From contig CP087969.1 in NCBI GenBank assembly GCA_024703915.1, forward strand, positions 5,394,001 to 5,458,000: a stretch of 64,000 bases of DNA. The letters are read 5' to 3'. Source of the stretch: Massilia sp. H-1. Lineage in GTDB: Bacteria; Pseudomonadota; Gammaproteobacteria; Burkholderiales; Burkholderiaceae_D. Shown here piece by piece: positions 1 through 11,996 of the stretch. Within the stretch, counting starts at the first letter, position 1; the number at the start of each line of letters is the position of its first letter. The notes below the pieces were generated by a model. It searched no databases. It was not told the DNA's origin and saw nothing but the letters and a program-made list of their open reading frames with translations. Both the position numbers and the translations under genes were made by a program.

Positions 1-733
1 TTCAGCTTCGATGGCGGAAGTTTCCGTGTTCGATGCAGGGGACGTTGCGTACTCGATGCTGACCGAGAGCCATTTTGGTTTGGCGTGGTCAATTGGCATG
101 GGAGCGTTGCTTGGCGCCGCGGTCCTGTCTATAGTCGCGGTGAGGCGCTAATGACCAGGAACTTGGTTGCTCCTGAGCCTGGCGGCGCTCGCGGCGATCC
201 TATATTCGCGTAGCATGGTGAGCCACGCCTCCGCCAACGGCGACTTGAACGCTGCCGTGGCCGCTGACTGGATACATCTCTGCCTGATCAGTGTCTGGGT
301 CGGTGAAGTCGTCATTGCGGGCCTGTTCGTGCTGGGCCGACGTGGTGCTGCGCATGCGCCTGATCGGGAAGACATGGCACGCTACGTCGAGAATCTGTCG
401 TCGTCTGCCACGTTTGCGCTGGTCGGCATTTTTGCGACCGGGATCTTCAGTGCGTGGCACAACGTTGGCAGTGTTGCGGGTCTGTCCGGCAATCCTTATG
501 GCGTGACTCTGTTGGCCAAGCTGGCCATGGTGACCATCGCTGTGTTGCTGGGTGGCTTTAATCGGTTTGTTGTCATGCCGCCCCTGCTGGCCGGTCTGCG
601 CCGTGCCGGTGCGTGCGATACGTCATCGCTGCGCCGGTTCACGCTGGTCCTGCGTATCGAAGCGGTGGTCTTGCTGGGCGTGCTGGTCGCCGCTGCCATC
701 CTCAGTTCCACATCCCCGCCCACCGCGGCCTGA
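1..733 (+). CDS. copD: Copper resistance protein CopD, C-terminal part, frame-broken
   Basis: Inner-membrane CopD-family protein thought to take part in copper uptake or delivery with CopC. The gene starts before the window. Frame 2 is open from base 2 to TAA at 149-151, and the reading resumes from the overlapping ATG at 151; one extra G near 165 must be removed to join the part ending at 733. The second part shows DWIHLCLISVWVGE, SAWHNVGS and LAKLAMVT, which are CopD-like, and about five hydrophobic segments. Real CopD proteins are a single chain of about 300 residues, so the TAA/ATG junction is probably a sequence error, although a true split gene cannot be excluded. Confidence 0.75.
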
Positions 734-778
734 GCTTGCTTTTTCACCTCGCCGTCTCCACAACCGAAGGAACTGATC

Positions 779-1222
779 ATGATTCGACACACCGTTCTCG
801 CATTGCTGCTCGGCGCTGCCGCAGTACCAGCCTGCGCCGCACCTGTCACTGCCGGTGCCAGAGAGTCGCTGGCGGCTTTTTATGCCGCGCTCGCCGCGGG
901 AGACAAGGCGCGGGCCCTGGAGCTGCTGGCCCCGAGCGTCACGATTTACGAGTCTGGCTATGTGGAAGCATCCCGCGACGAATACGCGCAGCACCATCTC
1001 GGCGGCGACATCGCGTTTGCGAAGCGTTCCACGCGCAAGGTGCTCAAGCATTCCGAAAAAATCGAGGGCAATATGGCGCTGATCTGGGAAGAAACGGAGA
1101 CAACGGGAACCTCTGACGGCAAGCCGGTGCATGCCTTGGGCACCGAAACGGCCATGCTGGAACAGAAGGACGGCCGATGGCAAATCACGCACGTGCACTG
1201 GTCTTCCCGCAAGGCAAAATGA
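779..1222 (+). CDS. Periplasmic NTF2-like (SnoaL/DUF4440-type) protein
   Basis: A 147-residue exported protein. The N-terminus MIRHTVLALLLGAAAVPACA is a clear signal peptide, and the rest resembles the NTF2-like cone fold: SLAAFYAALAAGDKARAL at the start, then a central HHLGGDIAF and the closing DGRWQITHVHWSSR. Such proteins often accompany copper resistance genes, but their function is unknown. It starts 45 bp after copD in the same direction, with an AAGGAA ribosome site before the ATG, so it is probably in the same operon. The frame is intact. Confidence 0.75.
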   Translation: MIRHTVLALLLGAAAVPACAAPVTAGARESLAAFYAALAAGDKARALELLAPSVTIYESGYVEASRDEYAQHHLGGDIAFAKRSTRKVLKHSEKIEGNMALIWEETETTGTSDGKPVHALGTETAMLEQKDGRWQITHVHWSSRKAK

Positions 1223-1306
1223 TCTGCCGGGATGAAATCCAGGCGCTAGGCCGAAGCCGGGCGGCGCACAAGCCAGCCGCCCCGGCCCAATGGGAAACCC
1301 CGGGCG

Positions 1307-1647
1307 CTAGTTGCCACCCTTCGCCGCCACCTCCCGGTGCTCCTGCGCGAGCGCGCGCTTCCTTGGCCGCTGCGACGAACTGGTCGCGCAGGGCCCGGCA
1401 ATGCGACACCATTGCCGTCGTGTCGCCGCGTTCGATTGATGTAGGAACGGCCGATCCGGTCGTGCTGCGCGGCCTCGGCCTCGTAGGCGACCGCCTTGCT
1501 CGCGTAATAGTCGGCGAGCTTCTGGTGATCGGCCGGAGCCAGCGCACTGGCGACCGCCGACGGAATATCGGTCGAAGGTGGCGCGACCGACGCACATCCG
1601 AGCAGTCCGAGTAGCAGCATACCGGTGAAACCTAGTTTTGCGCGCAT
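1307..1647 (-). CDS. Small outer-membrane lipoprotein of unknown function
   Basis: The start ATG (complement of 1645-1647) follows GGAGAAAG. The N-terminus is a lipoprotein signal with the lipobox LLGLLGC. The mature part is alpha-helical and rich in Ala, Gln and Glu (LADYYASKAVAYEAEAAQH), ending HREVAAKGGN. One indel near 1440 moves the reading to the frame carrying MVSHCRALRDQFVAAAKEA. The product is about 113 residues. It lies divergent from the copper ATPase with two FNR-type boxes between them. No catalytic motif is visible; periplasmic helical lipoproteins of this kind occur near metal and stress genes. Confidence 0.6.
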
Positions 1648-1744
1648 GATCTTTCTCCATTCATGTGTTGTACTTCGGCCTGCACATTTTGCCTGGGACA
1701 TCGTCCGGAACCGGGCAAGGAGCTCTCCCGTTCACGACTTGGCC

Positions 1745-1786
1745 ATCCTATTTCTCCGCGCCGACAAAATCGTTGATCCACATCAA
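1745..1786 (-). promoter_or_regulatory. FNR/Anr-type promoter of the lipoprotein gene
   Basis: A perfect FNR/Anr box TTGATCCACATCAA lies at 1773-1786. On the minus strand a TAGGAT -10 element (complement of 1745-1750) lies 32 bp from the box centre, the spacing of a class II FNR promoter, and about 100 bp before the lipoprotein start. Confidence 0.65.
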
Positions 1787-1847
1787 AATAGCGCGCCGCT
1801 GCTGCTAGGCGACAAATGAGCTTGCGCCACCGGCGATCTTGTCAAAT

Positions 1848-1890
1848 TTGATCTGCATCAAGGTTGGCTGCGCCCTTGGTCAACTACAGT
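1848..1890 (+). promoter_or_regulatory. FNR/Anr-type promoter of the copper ATPase gene
   Basis: A perfect FNR/Anr box TTGATCTGCATCAA lies at 1848-1861, with a TACAGT -10 element at 1885-1890, 33 bp from the box centre (class II geometry). The ATPase gene begins about 80 bp downstream. Confidence 0.7.
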
Positions 1891-1971
1891 GGGACGATGT
1901 GCAAAGCCCGAGGGCGGGATCCGTGCGTACATGCGCTTGGCCCGAGAAAAATGATCCAGGAAAAATTGACG

Positions 1972-4385
<2,414 letters not shown>

Positions 4386-4419
4386 GCGCCAGCGACAAGA
4401 ATTTCCAAAGAGGTAAGTT

Positions 4420-4462
4420 TTGATTCACATCAAGGATTGCGACGCTCGCTCCGATCTATGAT
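4420..4462 (+). promoter_or_regulatory. FNR/Anr-type promoter of the cusCBA-like operon
   Basis: The perfect box TTGATTCACATCAA lies at 4420-4433, with the -10 element TATGAT at 4457-4462, 33 bp from its centre. It stands about 85 bp before the outer-membrane component gene. Confidence 0.7.
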
Positions 4463-4544
4463 CGGCCATGGATACGATGGACCGCGTCCCTCCGGTTGCC
4501 CGGCGGGCTCCCAATCACAGCAGCGCCTTTAGGCAGGACACGCG

Positions 4545-5830
4545 ATGATGGCCAGGCTGGCTCTTTCAGGCAGTGGATGCAGGATCGCATTGCTGGTGTG
4601 CGCGCTGGCCGCGTTGCCGGGGCGCGTCGCCGCCGCGCCATGCCGCTGATGGGCCTGAGCGAGGCAATGACGGCCGCCCGTGCGGCGCGCGCCGAAATGC
4701 GCGTGTCGGCGGCCCGGGTGGATGCGGCGAAGCAGCGTCCGATCATCGCGTCCTCGCTGGACGACCCCATCATCGCGCCGTCCATCGATCACAAGCCGGT
4801 CGACCCTATGATGAAAACCGACCGCAGCATCACGTTCGAGCAAAGCTTTCCTTTGTCGCATATTCGCGCCCACCGGCGCCGCGCGGCCGAAGCCGACATC
4901 GACCGGTATCTGGGCGAGGGCGGCAAAACCACCCTCAAGATCGAATCCGAAGTGGCCCAGGCCTTCTTCATGCTCAGCGAAAGGCGCAAGGTGGCCGAAA
5001 TTCTCGGGCGCCAGCTCGCCCTTGCCGCAGAGTTGGCGAAGCTTGCCGCCGCGCGCCACGGCGTCGGCGCGTCGACCCAGGCCGACGTGCTGCGCGTCGA
5101 GATCGAAGAGGCCCGCCTGCGCAACCGCCTGGTCCTGGCCGGCGCGGACGTGGGCGCAGCCGAAGCCATGTTCAACACGGCGCTGGGACAGGAATCCGAC
5201 CGGCCCGTGCTTAGGCGTTGCGGGTGCAGGATGCGCTCGAGCGCATCGGCGCCGTTCCCGACCTCGATGCGTCGCTGGCAGTGGCGCTGAGCCGCCGCCC
5301 TGAACTTCCAGATCGGCAAGGCCGAGATCGCACGCGCGCACGCCGAGGTCAATGTGATGAAGTCGATGTACGCGCCGATGGCGATGGTGCGGGCTTTAAG
5401 CATGGCCGACACCGGCGCCATGCCAGCCATGCGGCTACATGCTGATGGTGGGCGTGAGTGTTCCCATCTGGTTCGGTCGGCTCCGGGCCGGGGTACGCGA
5501 AGCCGATGCCATGGTGTCCATGGCCGAGGCCGACCACGAGGCCATGCTGCGCATGATCCACGGTGACGTTGCCGCGTCGCTCGCGTCGCTGCGCGGCGCG
5601 GCCCTCAATTACCGCGCGTTTCAAACCGATTTGCTGCCGCGAGGAGAACGTGTGGTCGCTTGTAAGCAATGACGGCGTACGGCAGCGGTACGCTGCCCCT
5701 GGCCAGCGTGCTTGAAGCGAGCAAGGCGCTATGGTCGATCCAGGAAGAGTCCGTGATGGCCGAAACCGCGCTTGGCGTGGCCTGGATTCGCCACAGGAAT
5801 GCCATCGGATCATTTGGAGAACTGCAGTGA
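4545..5830 (+). CDS. cusC: Outer-membrane factor of a copper/silver RND pump (CusC-like, TolC family)
   Basis: Outer-membrane channel of the CusCBA-type export complex. A signal peptide (ALLVCALAALPGRVAAA) is followed by a TolC-type repeat pattern: LSEAMTAARAARAEMRVSA, then long helices with QADVLRVEIEEARLRNR, and a second repeat with QIGKAEIARAHAEVNVMK. Reading breaks at 5212 (GCCGGC type), 5300, 5395, 5425 and 5640. The stop TGA at 5828-5830 overlaps the GTG start of the adaptor. The gene starts at 4545 or 4548 (tandem ATGs). Order and overlaps with cusB and cusA indicate one transcript. Confidence 0.8.
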
Positions 5831-7037
5831 CGGCAAACGGCAAAATGGGACTGGCCTTCGGGGGCGGCATGCTTGCCGCCGCGCTGCTGGGGGCGTTGCT
5901 GTTGCTGACCCGGGGCGAAGCGGGGAAAAGCGCGACGGTGCCCCCGGCCGCACCCGCGGCACATGGCGCTGCGGCGGCAGCCAGCTTCGCGCTCGCCCGT
6001 CGCATTGGCGCCCGGCCAGCAGGCGGCGGTGGCGCTGCAGATCGCCACGGTCGGAAAAAGCGCTGATCGACGAATTGAGCGTGCCGGTGACGGTGGTCCC
6101 TGACGAGGCGCGCATTTCCCATATTCATACCAGGGTGGCGGGATGGATCGAACGGCTTTATGTCGGCAATACGGGCGAGATGGGCCGCGCCGGGCAGCCC
6201 ATCGCCGACATCTTTTCCCAGGAACTGTTCGCGTCGCAAGTCGAGTATCTGGCAGCGCGCGATGACGGGGCCGCCGACGGCGGTGGCCGAAAGCGGGCGT
6301 AACCGGCTCAAGTTCTTCGGGATGAGCGACGCCGAGATCGGCGCCATCGAACGGGCGGGCAAGCCGAGGCGGGTGGTCACTCTCAGCGCGCCGCGCTCGG
6401 GCGTGCTGGCCCACCGCGGCATCGCGGCTTAAGCACCGCAGGTCGATCCGCGACCGAAATCGCGATTGTGCTCGACCTGTCGCGGGTGTGGGTGGTGGCC
6501 GAGGTGCCCGAGCTCGCGGCCTAAGCAACATCAAGAAGGGCATGCTGGCGCAGCTGTCGTTCGGCGGCGCGGCGGCCGCCCCGGTGGCGGCGCGGGTCGA
6601 ATTCATCGATCCGATGCTCACCGAGGCGACGCGCACGCTCAGGGTGCGCTTTTCGCTGCCCAATCCGGTAGGCGCCCTGCGCCCAGGCATGTACGGCACC
6701 GCGCAATTCAAGGCCCCGCCCCGCCAGGCGCTGATGGTGGCGCGCGACGCCGTGGTCGATACCGGAACCGCCCAGTATGTCTACGTGGTCGATGGCGACG
6801 GCATGTATGTGCCCTGCACGGTTCAGGTGGGCGCGCGCCTGAAGGACACGGTGGAGATTGTCGAAGGCTTGCAGGACGGCGAGAAAATCGTCGCTTCCAG
6901 GCGTCTTCCTGCTCGATTCGGAAAGCCGCCTGCGCGCCTCCGGCGGCCAGGGGACTTCGCACGGCGGACACGGCAAGGCCGCTGCCGCGCCGGCGGCAAG
7001 CGCGGCGCACGCCGCAGGCGAGGGCCGCCATGATTGA
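5827..7037 (+). CDS. cusB: Periplasmic adaptor of a copper/silver RND pump (CusB-like)
   Basis: Membrane-fusion protein linking CusA and CusC. The GTG start overlaps the previous stop. An N-terminal membrane anchor (MGLAFGGGMLAAALLGALLL) and an Ala/Pro linker are followed by the barrel and lipoyl part (HTRVAGWIERLYV, IADIFSQELFASQVEYL) and the distal beta part (FIDPMLTEATRTLRVRF, LRPGMYGTAQF). Frames break near 6000, 6280, 6429 and 6523 (the last two of GCCGGC type) and 6900. It ends HAAGEGRHD, with the stop overlapping the cusA ATG. CusB-like adaptors bind Cu+ or Ag+ through methionines and pass it to the pump. Confidence 0.85.
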
Positions 7038-10000
7038 GCGCGTCATCGAGTGGTGCGCCTTTCACCGGATGGCCGTGTTTATCGGGGTGTTGCTGCTGAG
7101 CTTTTGGGCGGTCGACTCGGCCAAGAAGACGCCGCTTGATGCGCTGCCGGATTTGTCCGACCCGCAAGTGATCGTGTTTTCCGAGTGGATGGGCCGTAGT
7201 CCCGACCTGCTCGAAGAGCAGGTGACCTATCCGCTGGTGCGTGCCCTGCAGAGTACCCCGGGCGTGCGTACCGTGCGCGGCTATTCCATGTTCGGCATGA
7301 GCTTCGTGTACGTCATCTTTAAGGATAAGACCGATATCTACTGGGCCCGTACGCGGGTGGTCGAGCAGCTGAGCAGGGCCAGGCAGTTCCTCCCGGCCGA
7401 CGTGGCGCCGCAACTGGGGCCGGATGCGACCGGCATCGGCTGGGTGTTTCAGTATGTGATCGAGGATAGCAGCGGGCGCCTCGATGCGGCCCAGCAGCGC
7501 GAACTGCAGGACTTCACGATCCGGCTAGGCCCTACAGTCGGTGGCCGGGGTGGCCGAGGTGGCGTCGCTCGGCGGCTACGAGCGCCAGTACCAGGTGCTG
7601 GTCGATCCGGCCAAGCTGGCAAGCTACGGGGTGACGCTGGCCGATGTGGCGCGGGCCATCAAGGGCGCCAATTCCGAAGTTGGCGCGCGGGTGATCGAGA
7701 TGGCCGGGCGCGAGTACGTTTTGCGCGGCCGCGGCTACGTGAAGTCGCTGGGCGACCTCGAGCAAAGCTTCGTCAAGTCCGGCGTGGGCGGGGCATCGGT
7801 TCGCTTGCGCGACGTCGCCGTCCTCCAATATGGCCCGGACATCCGGCGCAGGGCCGCCGATTTCAACGGCGGCGGCGAGGCGGTGGGCGGCATCGTCGTC
7901 ATGCGCATCGGCTCGAATGCGCTCGAGGTCAACCGGGCCGTGAAGGAAGAAATCAAGCACTTGTCGCTGCCGCCCGGGGTCAGGCTGGTGCCGACCTACG
8001 ACCGCTCGGAGCTGATCGAAGGATCGATCGACACGCTCAAGGGAACGCTGATCGAGCAGGGCATCATCGTCTCGCTGATCTGCCTGGTCTTCCTGTTCCA
8101 TGCCCGCTCGGCGCTGGTCGCCATGATCATCCTGCCGTTGTCGGTGCTGTTCTCCTTCATCGCGATCCGCTATCTGGGCCTGACGGCCAACATCATGTCG
8201 CTGGGCGGCATCGCCATTGCCGTCGGCGAACTGGCCGACGCCGCCATTGTCCTGATCGAAAATGCCCATGTGCGTCTCTCGACGGCCGCTCCCGGTGCCG
8301 ACCGCGAGCGCATCATCGTCGACTCGTGCAAGGAAGTGGGGCGGCCCATCTTCTATTCGCTGCTGCTGATCACGGTCAGCTTCCTGCCGATCTTTACCCT
8401 GACCGGCCAGGCCGGACGGCTGTTCGATCCCCTGGCCTACACCAAAACCGCGGCCATGTTCGCCGCTGCCATCCTGTCGATCACGCTGGCGCCGCCGCTG
8501 ATGCTGCTGCTACTGCACGGGCGGTTTCGCACGGAGGAAGAAAATCCCGTGAACCGCCTGCTGTCGCGCCTCTACCATCCGGTCGCGCGGCGGGGTCATC
8601 CGCTGGCGCGGCATCGTGGTCGGCGCCGCGCTGCTGACGATGCTGGCCACGGTGCCGGTGTTCATGCGGCTCGGTTCGGAGTTCCTGCCGCCCCTGGACG
8701 AGGGCTCGCTGCTGGTCATGCCGACCACCTTTCCCGGGATCGCCATCGAGGAGGCCCGGCGCGCTGGTGGCGCAGGACCGCATCATCAAGGGCTTCCCCG
8801 AAGTCGCCTCCGTGCACGGCAAAACCGGCAGGGCAGAAACGGCAACCGATCCGGCCCAGCTGGACATGAACGAGATCACCGTGATGCTCAAACCGCATGC
8901 GCAATGGCCCGTGCATCCGGTGAGCCGCTGGTACAGCAAGGCCAGTCCCGAACTGTTTAAACCGCTGCTCGGCATCCTGTGGCCCGAGCAGCGCCGCTGG
9001 ACGCTCGACGAGCTGACGCAGGGAATTGTCGGCGGCGCTGACCATGCCCGGTTTCCAGATGGCGGTCGCGCCGCCGATCCGCACCCGTATCGACATGCTG
9101 TCGACTGGTGTGCGCACGCCGGTCGGGATCAAGGTGTTCGGGGCCGATCTGGCCGAGATCGAACGCCTGAGCGTGCAGCTGGAAGGATTGCTGCGCAAGG
9201 TGCCCGGCACCCGTAGCACGTTCGCCGAGCGCCAGACCGGACGCGAGTACATCGACGTGGCGCCGCGGCGCGACATCATCGCCCGCTATGGCTTGACCGT
9301 CAGCGATGTGCACGATGTGCTGGAAGCGGCGGTCGGCGGGATGCCGATTTCGACGATCATCGCGGGGCGCTCGCGCTTTTCCGTCAACCTGCGCTATGCG
9401 GCCGACTACCGAGCCGACCCGGAAGCGCTGCGCGCGATTCTGGTTCCGGTCGGCAGCCGCGCAGCGCAGCAGGGCCGGTCTCGAGGCGGGCGCGAGCGGG
9501 GCGGGTGCCGCGGCCATGCATGCGCGCAGCGGCGCAGGCCGGCGCGGCTGACAGCACGGCATGGGCGGCATGGGCGGCGCCGCTGCTGCCCCGGCTGCCG
9601 CCGGTCTTGCTGCGCCCGGCGGCATGGCGCGCGCTTGCGCTGCGCCCGACCCCATGCAGATCGGCCGCAGCCGCGGTCCGACCGTGCCGATGGGCGAGCT
9701 GGCCGATATCCGCGTGGTCGGCGGCCCGCCCATGATCAAGGACGAGAACGGCGTGCTGGTCGGCTTCGTGTTCGCCGACATCGACGGCACCGAGCGCGAC
9801 CTTGGCGGATGGGTGACCGACGCCAAGGCGCTGGTGGAAAGGGAGCTGACGCTGCCGCCCGGGTATCGCTTGCAATGGACGGGCCAGTACGAATTCATGG
9901 CCGAAATGGAGCAGCGCCTGCAGATCATGCTGCCGGTGACCCTGGCGCTGATCATCGGCTTGCTTTACCTGTCGATGCGGGGATGGCCCCAGACCTTGCT

Positions 10001-10497
10001 GGTGCTGTTGTCGATTCCATTTGCGCTGGCTAGAAGCAGCGTGTGGCTGCTCGCCCTCATGCATTACAACCTGTCCACGTCGGTGTGGGTGGGATTGATC
10101 GCGGTGGGCGGCGTGGCCGCGCAAACGGGGATCGTGATGGTCGTGTACCTGGACGAAGCGTACAGCCGTTATCGGCAGGAAGGGCGCCTGCGCGGTCCGG
10201 CGGACGTCGACGCCGCCGTGCTGGAAGGGGCAGCCGCGCGCGTGCGGCCACTCATCATGACGGTGGCCACGACCGTGCTCGGCCTGCTGCCCCTGCTGTG
10301 GGAGAGCGGGGTGGGCGCCGACGTCACGGCGCACCGCCGCCCCGGTGGTCGGCGGGCTGCTCTCATGTACGGTATTGACACTACTGGTCTTGCCTGCCGC
10401 TTACGCGTTCTGGCGCCAGTGGCAGTGGCGCGCAGAAGCCGCAAGACTGGCGGCAGCCAAGCCGCAGCCGGCCGCGCAGCCGGAGGTCCGGGCCTGA
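7030..10497 (+). CDS. cusA: Copper/silver RND efflux pump (CusA-like, HME4 type)
   Basis: Proton-driven trimeric inner-membrane pump. It shows the RND start (MIERVIEWCAFHRMAVFIGV), TPLDALPDLSDPQVIVFSEW, and in TM4 the monovalent-metal type signature GGIAIAVGELADAAIVLIEN, unlike the DFGIIIDGAVV of the zinc pump at 44-47 kb. The second half shows LRLSTGVRTPVGIKVFG-like sequence and GLIAVGGVAAQTGIVMVVYL. Frames break near 7528 (GCCGGC type), 8595, 8755, 9035, 9450-9560 and 10335. About 70 residues rich in Ala, Gly and Met (about 9460-9680) interrupt the periplasmic domain just before VPMGELADIRVVGGPP; this is unusual for CusA. It ends PEVRA at 10497. Confidence 0.88.
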
Positions 10498-10555
10498 TCG
10501 GCGCCGTTGCAGCAGCGTTTTTTCACTTTTTTACTCAACCAAGAAGGAGAATCAC

Positions 10556-10899
10556 ATGAAATCCACCATCCCAGCCTTGCTCGCGGCCGCCGCCGCTTGC
10601 GCTTCTCTGACTGCGCTGGCAGCGCCCGCTGCCGACGCCCTCAAGACGACCGAGGCGCAGGCTGCCAAGGCCGCCACCACGACGGTGCAGCCGCATTCCC
10701 ATTTGCAGGAAAAGACGGGCATCACGCCGAGCAAGAAAACGGCCAAGGCCAAGCCTGACGAGCAAAGGGCGATGCGCCCGCCGCGGCCGACGAGAAGGCG
10801 GCTGCCGAAGCGCCATCGAAGTCGTCCAGCGCCAAAAGCGGCAAGGTCAAGCCCGAGAAGGACAAGTCCAAGCATTTTCATCCGCGCGACGGCAAGTGA
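10556..10899 (+). CDS. Small exported Lys/Ala-rich protein of the cus-like operon
   Basis: About 114 residues. The ATG follows AAGGAGA. A signal peptide (AAAAACASLTALAAPAADA) is followed by a charged, low-complexity chain with scattered His, ending KHFHPRDGK once a one-base break near 10770 is corrected. No domain is recognised. It sits 59 bp behind cusA, so it is probably co-transcribed; a role in periplasmic metal buffering is only a guess. Confidence 0.55.
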
Positions 10900-11028
10900 T
10901 GTCTGATCGCGCTGTCGTCTGCCCAGGCGGGCGGCAGCGCGGATCGTTGGGCGGGTCCATGCGTCTAAGCAGGGGGCGCACACGGCCGCACACCCGCGGC
11001 CGACTGCCTGCTGTTACTGGAGAATGCG

Positions 11029-11298
11029 ATGAACGGACATATGGATGAACATGGGGCGCGCGGCAGGAGCAGGGCCGCACGTCTGGCATTTTGGGGCTTC
11101 GCGCTGGTCGCGCTGTATTTTTTAGAGGCCGAACACCGGGCCCACCTGTTCGGCGCATTGCCGTATCTGTTGCTGGCCGCCTGTCCATTGATGCACTTGT
11201 TCCACCATCATGGAGGACAGGGACACCGCCACGACAATGCGCGCGAAAACGTGGAACCGGAAAGCCGTCCCGGCCGCAGTAGCGACGACGCGGCATAG
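11029..11298 (+). CDS. DUF2933-like small membrane protein
   Basis: An 89-residue protein with one or two membrane helices (WGFALVALYFLEAEHRAHLF, then ALPYLLLAACPLMHLFHHHG) and a His-rich tail (HHHGGQGHRHDN). Short proteins of the DUF2933 family with this H-rich end are frequent next to copper efflux genes in beta-proteobacteria. The ATG follows TGGAGAATGCG. Function unknown; the histidines could bind metal. The frame is intact. Confidence 0.7.
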   Translation: MNGHMDEHGARGRSRAARLAFWGFALVALYFLEAEHRAHLFGALPYLLLAACPLMHLFHHHGGQGHRHDNARENVEPESRPGRSSDDAA

Positions 11299-11322
11299 TT
11301 CAACCGAAAGCAGGAGACTTCC

Positions 11323-11991
11323 ATGACGCATTCCACCGCTGCAGCCGGCCTACGGACTGTGGTCCCTGGTCATCATCAACTCGCTGATTTTCATTCTATT
11401 TGCGTTCAGCTTTGCCAAGCCGCAAAGCCCGCGCGACTGGCGTTCGTTCGGAGCGTTCTCCGCATTCCTGATTGCCCTGTTCACGGAGATGTACGGCTTT
11501 CCGCTGACGATCTATTTGCTGCTGCCCTGGCTGTCCAAGCGCTTTCCCGGCGTCGACTTCTTGTCGCACGATGCGGGCCACTTGCTCGAAACCCTGTTCG
11601 GATGGCGGGTGAACCCCCATTGGGGACCGTTCCATCTTGCCAGCAATATCCTGATCCTCGCGGGCTTTTATTTGCTGTCGAGTTCCTGGTGCGTGCTATA
11701 CGACGCCCAGCGCTTAAGCACGTGCTTGCGACCAGCGGTCCGTACGCCCGCATCCGGCATCCGCAGTACGCAGCCTTCATGCTCATCATGTTCGGCTTCC
11801 TGCTGCAATGGCCAACCCTGTTGACCTTGTTGATGTTCCCGGTGCTGGTGCTGGTATATGTCCGCCTTGCCCGGACCGAAGAGCAGTGGGCGCTGTCGGC
11901 GCATGGCGACACATATCGCCGTTACCGGGCGTCTACCCCTGGCTTCTTTCCGCGTCTCGGAAAGCAATCGCGCACCGGCGCCCTGCCGTAA
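11323..11991 (+). CDS. Isoprenylcysteine carboxyl methyltransferase-like membrane protein
   Basis: A multi-pass membrane protein of the ICMT/phospholipid methyltransferase superfamily. After correction of a break near 11345 and a GCCGGC-type break at 11710, it has four or five hydrophobic segments and the family's C-terminal motif block (HVLATSGPYARIRHPQY, then MFGFLLQWPTLLTL and RTEEQWALSAHGDTYRRY). The conserved RHP and the E-x5-H/Y pattern are present, so it could methylate a lipid or protein. It directly follows the DUF2933 gene and may belong to the copper block; the substrate is unknown. Confidence 0.75.
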   Translation: MTHSTAAAGLRTVVPGHHQLADFHSICVQLCQAAKPARLAFVRSVLRIPDCPVHGDVRLSADDLFAAALAVQALSRRRLLVARCGPLARNPVRMAGEPPLGTVPSCQQYPDPRGLLFAVEFLVRAIRRPALKHVLATSGPYARIRHPQYAAFMLIMFGFLLQWPTLLTLLMFPVLVLVYVRLARTEEQWALSAHGDTYRRYRASTPGFFPRLGKQSRTGALP

Positions 11992-11996
11992 GCCGA

